A stretch of DNA of 64,000 nt. Source: Prorocentrum cordatum (lineage: Eukaryota; Sar; Dinophyceae; Prorocentrales; Prorocentraceae). The notes below the pieces were generated by a model. The model had not been told where the DNA came from and made no database searches. It saw nothing but the letters and a program-made list of their open reading frames with translations. The position numbers were made by a program, and so were the translations under genes. Shown here piece after piece: positions 62,137 through 64,000 of the stretch; position 1 is the stretch's first letter, and each line of letters starts with the position of its first letter. Location of the stretch: NCBI GenBank assembly GCA_963575745.1, contig CAUYUJ010006313.1, positions 185,068 through 249,067 on the forward strand. Direction: 5' to 3'.

Positions 62137-63545
62137 CTACCATGCTGGTTTACCCGTGGTTTGATATGTGTCGGTACGCCTTGTCGGCTTGGGTCTGGGT
62201 GGAAGCTTGCGTAGCTGTGCAGTCTGTTTGGGAGGGGGTTCTTTGAATGGAGCACCGTGTGGGTGGTCGCGCAGGCTGTTGATGTAGAGCTCGAGCTCGT
62301 AGCGCGTCTGGTGCGAGCGGAGCCTGTCGATGTAGTTCGGGAAAGTCGGGTCGCCTGTTGATGAAGACGATGCGTCGGTTGTGAATGAGCATGTATGGGC
62401 ATTTCTTCGTGTTGCAGCATTGTGTGTGGCGATTGCGTGTGCTGCAAGGGTTGGGAAGTATGTGTATAATGTCGCGAATGTGTGTGGGGACACCATTATG
62501 ATGGGTAGCTCTCTGATCCATTGCTGCGTTCTAGTGTCTTCGTCTGGTGGGCAGATGATGGGCATCTGTAGCAAAGGCGGTGGTGGGTGTGCTGGTATGG
62601 TGAGTTTGAAGGGGGACCACTTCTTGATGTCTTTGACATGCGTAACGCATACTGCAGTCGTAGTCGGTGCTGCGTTGTCTCTGGGCGTGGCCGTTGGTTG
62701 TAGTGTGGGTTGGTTGGCACCTGTCGTGAGGTGTGCGGGTGGCAGCTTGGCAGGGCGCATGCCAGGGGTCGTATTCGGTGAGGTAGGTGGGGTGGTCTTG
62801 CCTAGTAAGTATGTGGGCATTGGTGTGTTGGGAATGTTGCTGTGGTGTGCCTGTGTGAGGTTGTGCGGGGTGCTGGCGAGAACGGTTGAGTGTGTCGGCG
62901 TTGGTGATGTCGGCGTAGCCAACAGTTTGATGTTGTGCTGTCGTTAAAGGTCGATTGGCGTGACGCTGGGGTGGAGTGCGTGCGTTTGGTATGAGCTGCG
63001 TGTTGGGTAGTGGGGGTGTGTTCGTGGCTGGTTGTTGGTTGGTTGTGGCTGGTGGCAGTGTGGGTGCACGCACGCTTCTTGGGTAATCTGGTTTGTGTGT
63101 TCGGCGGCGGTCGTTTAGGAGGTGGTGGTCGTTGTCTTCGCTGGAGCTGCCGCTGTCGGTATGTGTTGCTGTGGGGTTGTGGTTATTCATGGTCGGGCTG
63201 CAGATCTGCTGCAGAAGTGTTGCCGTGTCTCGTAGATTGATTGCCCAGTCGTACTTCGTGAGGTTGTTGCCGTCGTGGCAAGCGTTGAGCCATTTAGTAT
63301 TTTTTGTTTTGCAGCGATCTTGTTGGGGTTGAGGGGTGACTAACCTCCAGTGAGTATGTCTGGAAGTGCTGTTTTGTCGTAACAACTTGGAGTCGCAGGG
63401 CTGCGTGATCGCGGTAGTGTGCTGCGAAAGTTTGTAAGTCGGTGCCGTATCGTGTGAATGTGGGGTGGTTGGGCGGTTTGGGCATAGGTAGATGCATGTC
63501 TGCGTGGATGGCGTCTCTGAGCCTGAACGTTTTGGTGGGGATCAT
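62137..63545 (-). pseudogene. A/C-rich frameshifted coding region of unknown family
   Basis: Three minus-strand frames appear to make one protein. From ATG at 63545: MIPTKTFRLRDAIHADMHLP then LQTFAAHYRDHAALRLQVV. A frame change near 63340 leads to NTKWLNACHDGNNLTKYDWA and INLRDTATLLQQI, followed by a long Thr/Pro/His/Asn-rich linker. A second change between 62700 and 62920 leads to VCVTHVKDIKKWSPFKLTIP, MPIICPPDEDTRTQQWIREL and RSHQTRYELELYINSLRDH, ending at a stop at 62137. The coding strand is unusually rich in A and C and poor in G, unlike every other coding island here, which suggests transfer or a mobile origin. The two ordered ends and the disordered middle are visible. The function is unknown. 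Confidence 0.4.
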
Positions 63546-63548
63546 GGG

Positions 63549-63617
63549 TCCTCCTCCTCCTATTCCTATTCCTATTCCTCCTCCTCCTCCTCCTCCTCCT
63601 CCTCCTCCTCCTCCTCC
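63549..63617 (+). repeat. (CTC)n array with TATTCC units
   Basis: CTCCTCCTCC, then CTATTC three times, then CTC to 63617. On the minus strand it directly precedes the ATG of the A/C-rich region. Confidence 0.9.
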
Positions 63618-64000
63618 CGGCATTCCAGACTTCCCTCCTGAGACCGTACGCCACCCGTGCCGAATGCACAGCCGAGCGGGCCCATTTCCGACAGGGTTCG
63701 CGGAATCCGAGAGCGGCTCGCACGCTGGATAGGCTCAGAAGGGAGCCCTCGTCCTGGCCCCCGCCTCCCATTCTGGTCAGCATCGTCTGGCCTCTCCCCG
63801 TCCCCACTGGGCCATGGCCTCTCAGCCCCATGGGTCCGCCCTCCTCAGAGGCCCCGCGAAACCCGAAGGAACATGCACATGTCCTTACCGTCGGGACATT
63901 GACCTAAGGAACTCTAAATAATGAACGAGGCCCCTTTTATCCGCAAGCTAGACGTCGATTTCCAATCGAAAACATAAGGAACACCCGAGGCAAACTGTAA

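Overview
The window looks like nuclear DNA of a dinoflagellate-type protist. The eukaryotic evidence is direct: an animal-type alpha-amylase interrupted by an intron-like insert, a type II membrane glycosyltransferase-like protein, and exon-sized islands of a tubulin-tyrosine-ligase-like (TTLL) protein separated by kilobases of repeats. Dinoflagellate is an inference from several traits together: high GC, GC-rich third codon positions in the few coding islands, all convincing genes on one strand, introns full of foldback elements, very abundant (CTC/GAG)n arrays, and decayed copia-like Gag resembling those of dinoflagellates. No spliced-leader copy was found, so the assignment is not proven. 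Less than about 8% of the window can be defended as protein-coding.

Layout. 1-1560: 3' part of an alpha-amylase gene with a 134-bp tandem duplication in its intron. 1.6-12.2 kb: simple repeats, hairpin elements, an open frame broken by one stop codon (7.0-8.0 kb), and the first copies of two short inverted-repeat transposon families. 12.29-13.59 kb: a complete intronless gene for a glycosyltransferase-like protein. 13.6-18.4 kb: no clear gene; simple repeats and one 158-bp element. 18.5-30.65 kb: a 12-kb satellite complex in which 152-bp monomers, a divergent 1-kb block and a GTATGAGTAAGTCT-type minisatellite form a roughly 3.9-kb higher-order repeat, flanked on both sides by AT-rich inverted-repeat blocks. 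30.7-33.5 kb: microsatellites and foldback elements. 33.6-41.9 kb: a second complex of interspersed modules plus several unusual minisatellites. 42-43.3 kb: a candidate exon, a duplicated segment, a GAG array and a second 195-bp element. 44.6-59.3 kb: scattered exons that fit, in order and on the + strand, the core of a TTLL enzyme; the introns hold copia-like gag/protease debris, an integrase relic and many foldback elements. 57.6-64 kb: an hAT-like non-autonomous element, degenerate tandem repeats and an A/C-rich frameshifted coding region on the minus strand.

The most original material is the set of short non-autonomous transposons: a 158-bp family (three copies, all exactly 158 bp, 5-bp target duplications), a 195-bp family (two copies, both exactly 195 bp, 5-bp target duplications), a CTTAG-ended group (94 and 247 bp, perfect 8-bp target duplications), and a long GC-rich foldback family (seven copies). 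They share a foldback design, sit mostly in introns or intergenic DNA, and in one case directly abut a probable exon. All calls come from reading the sequence; no database search was made.
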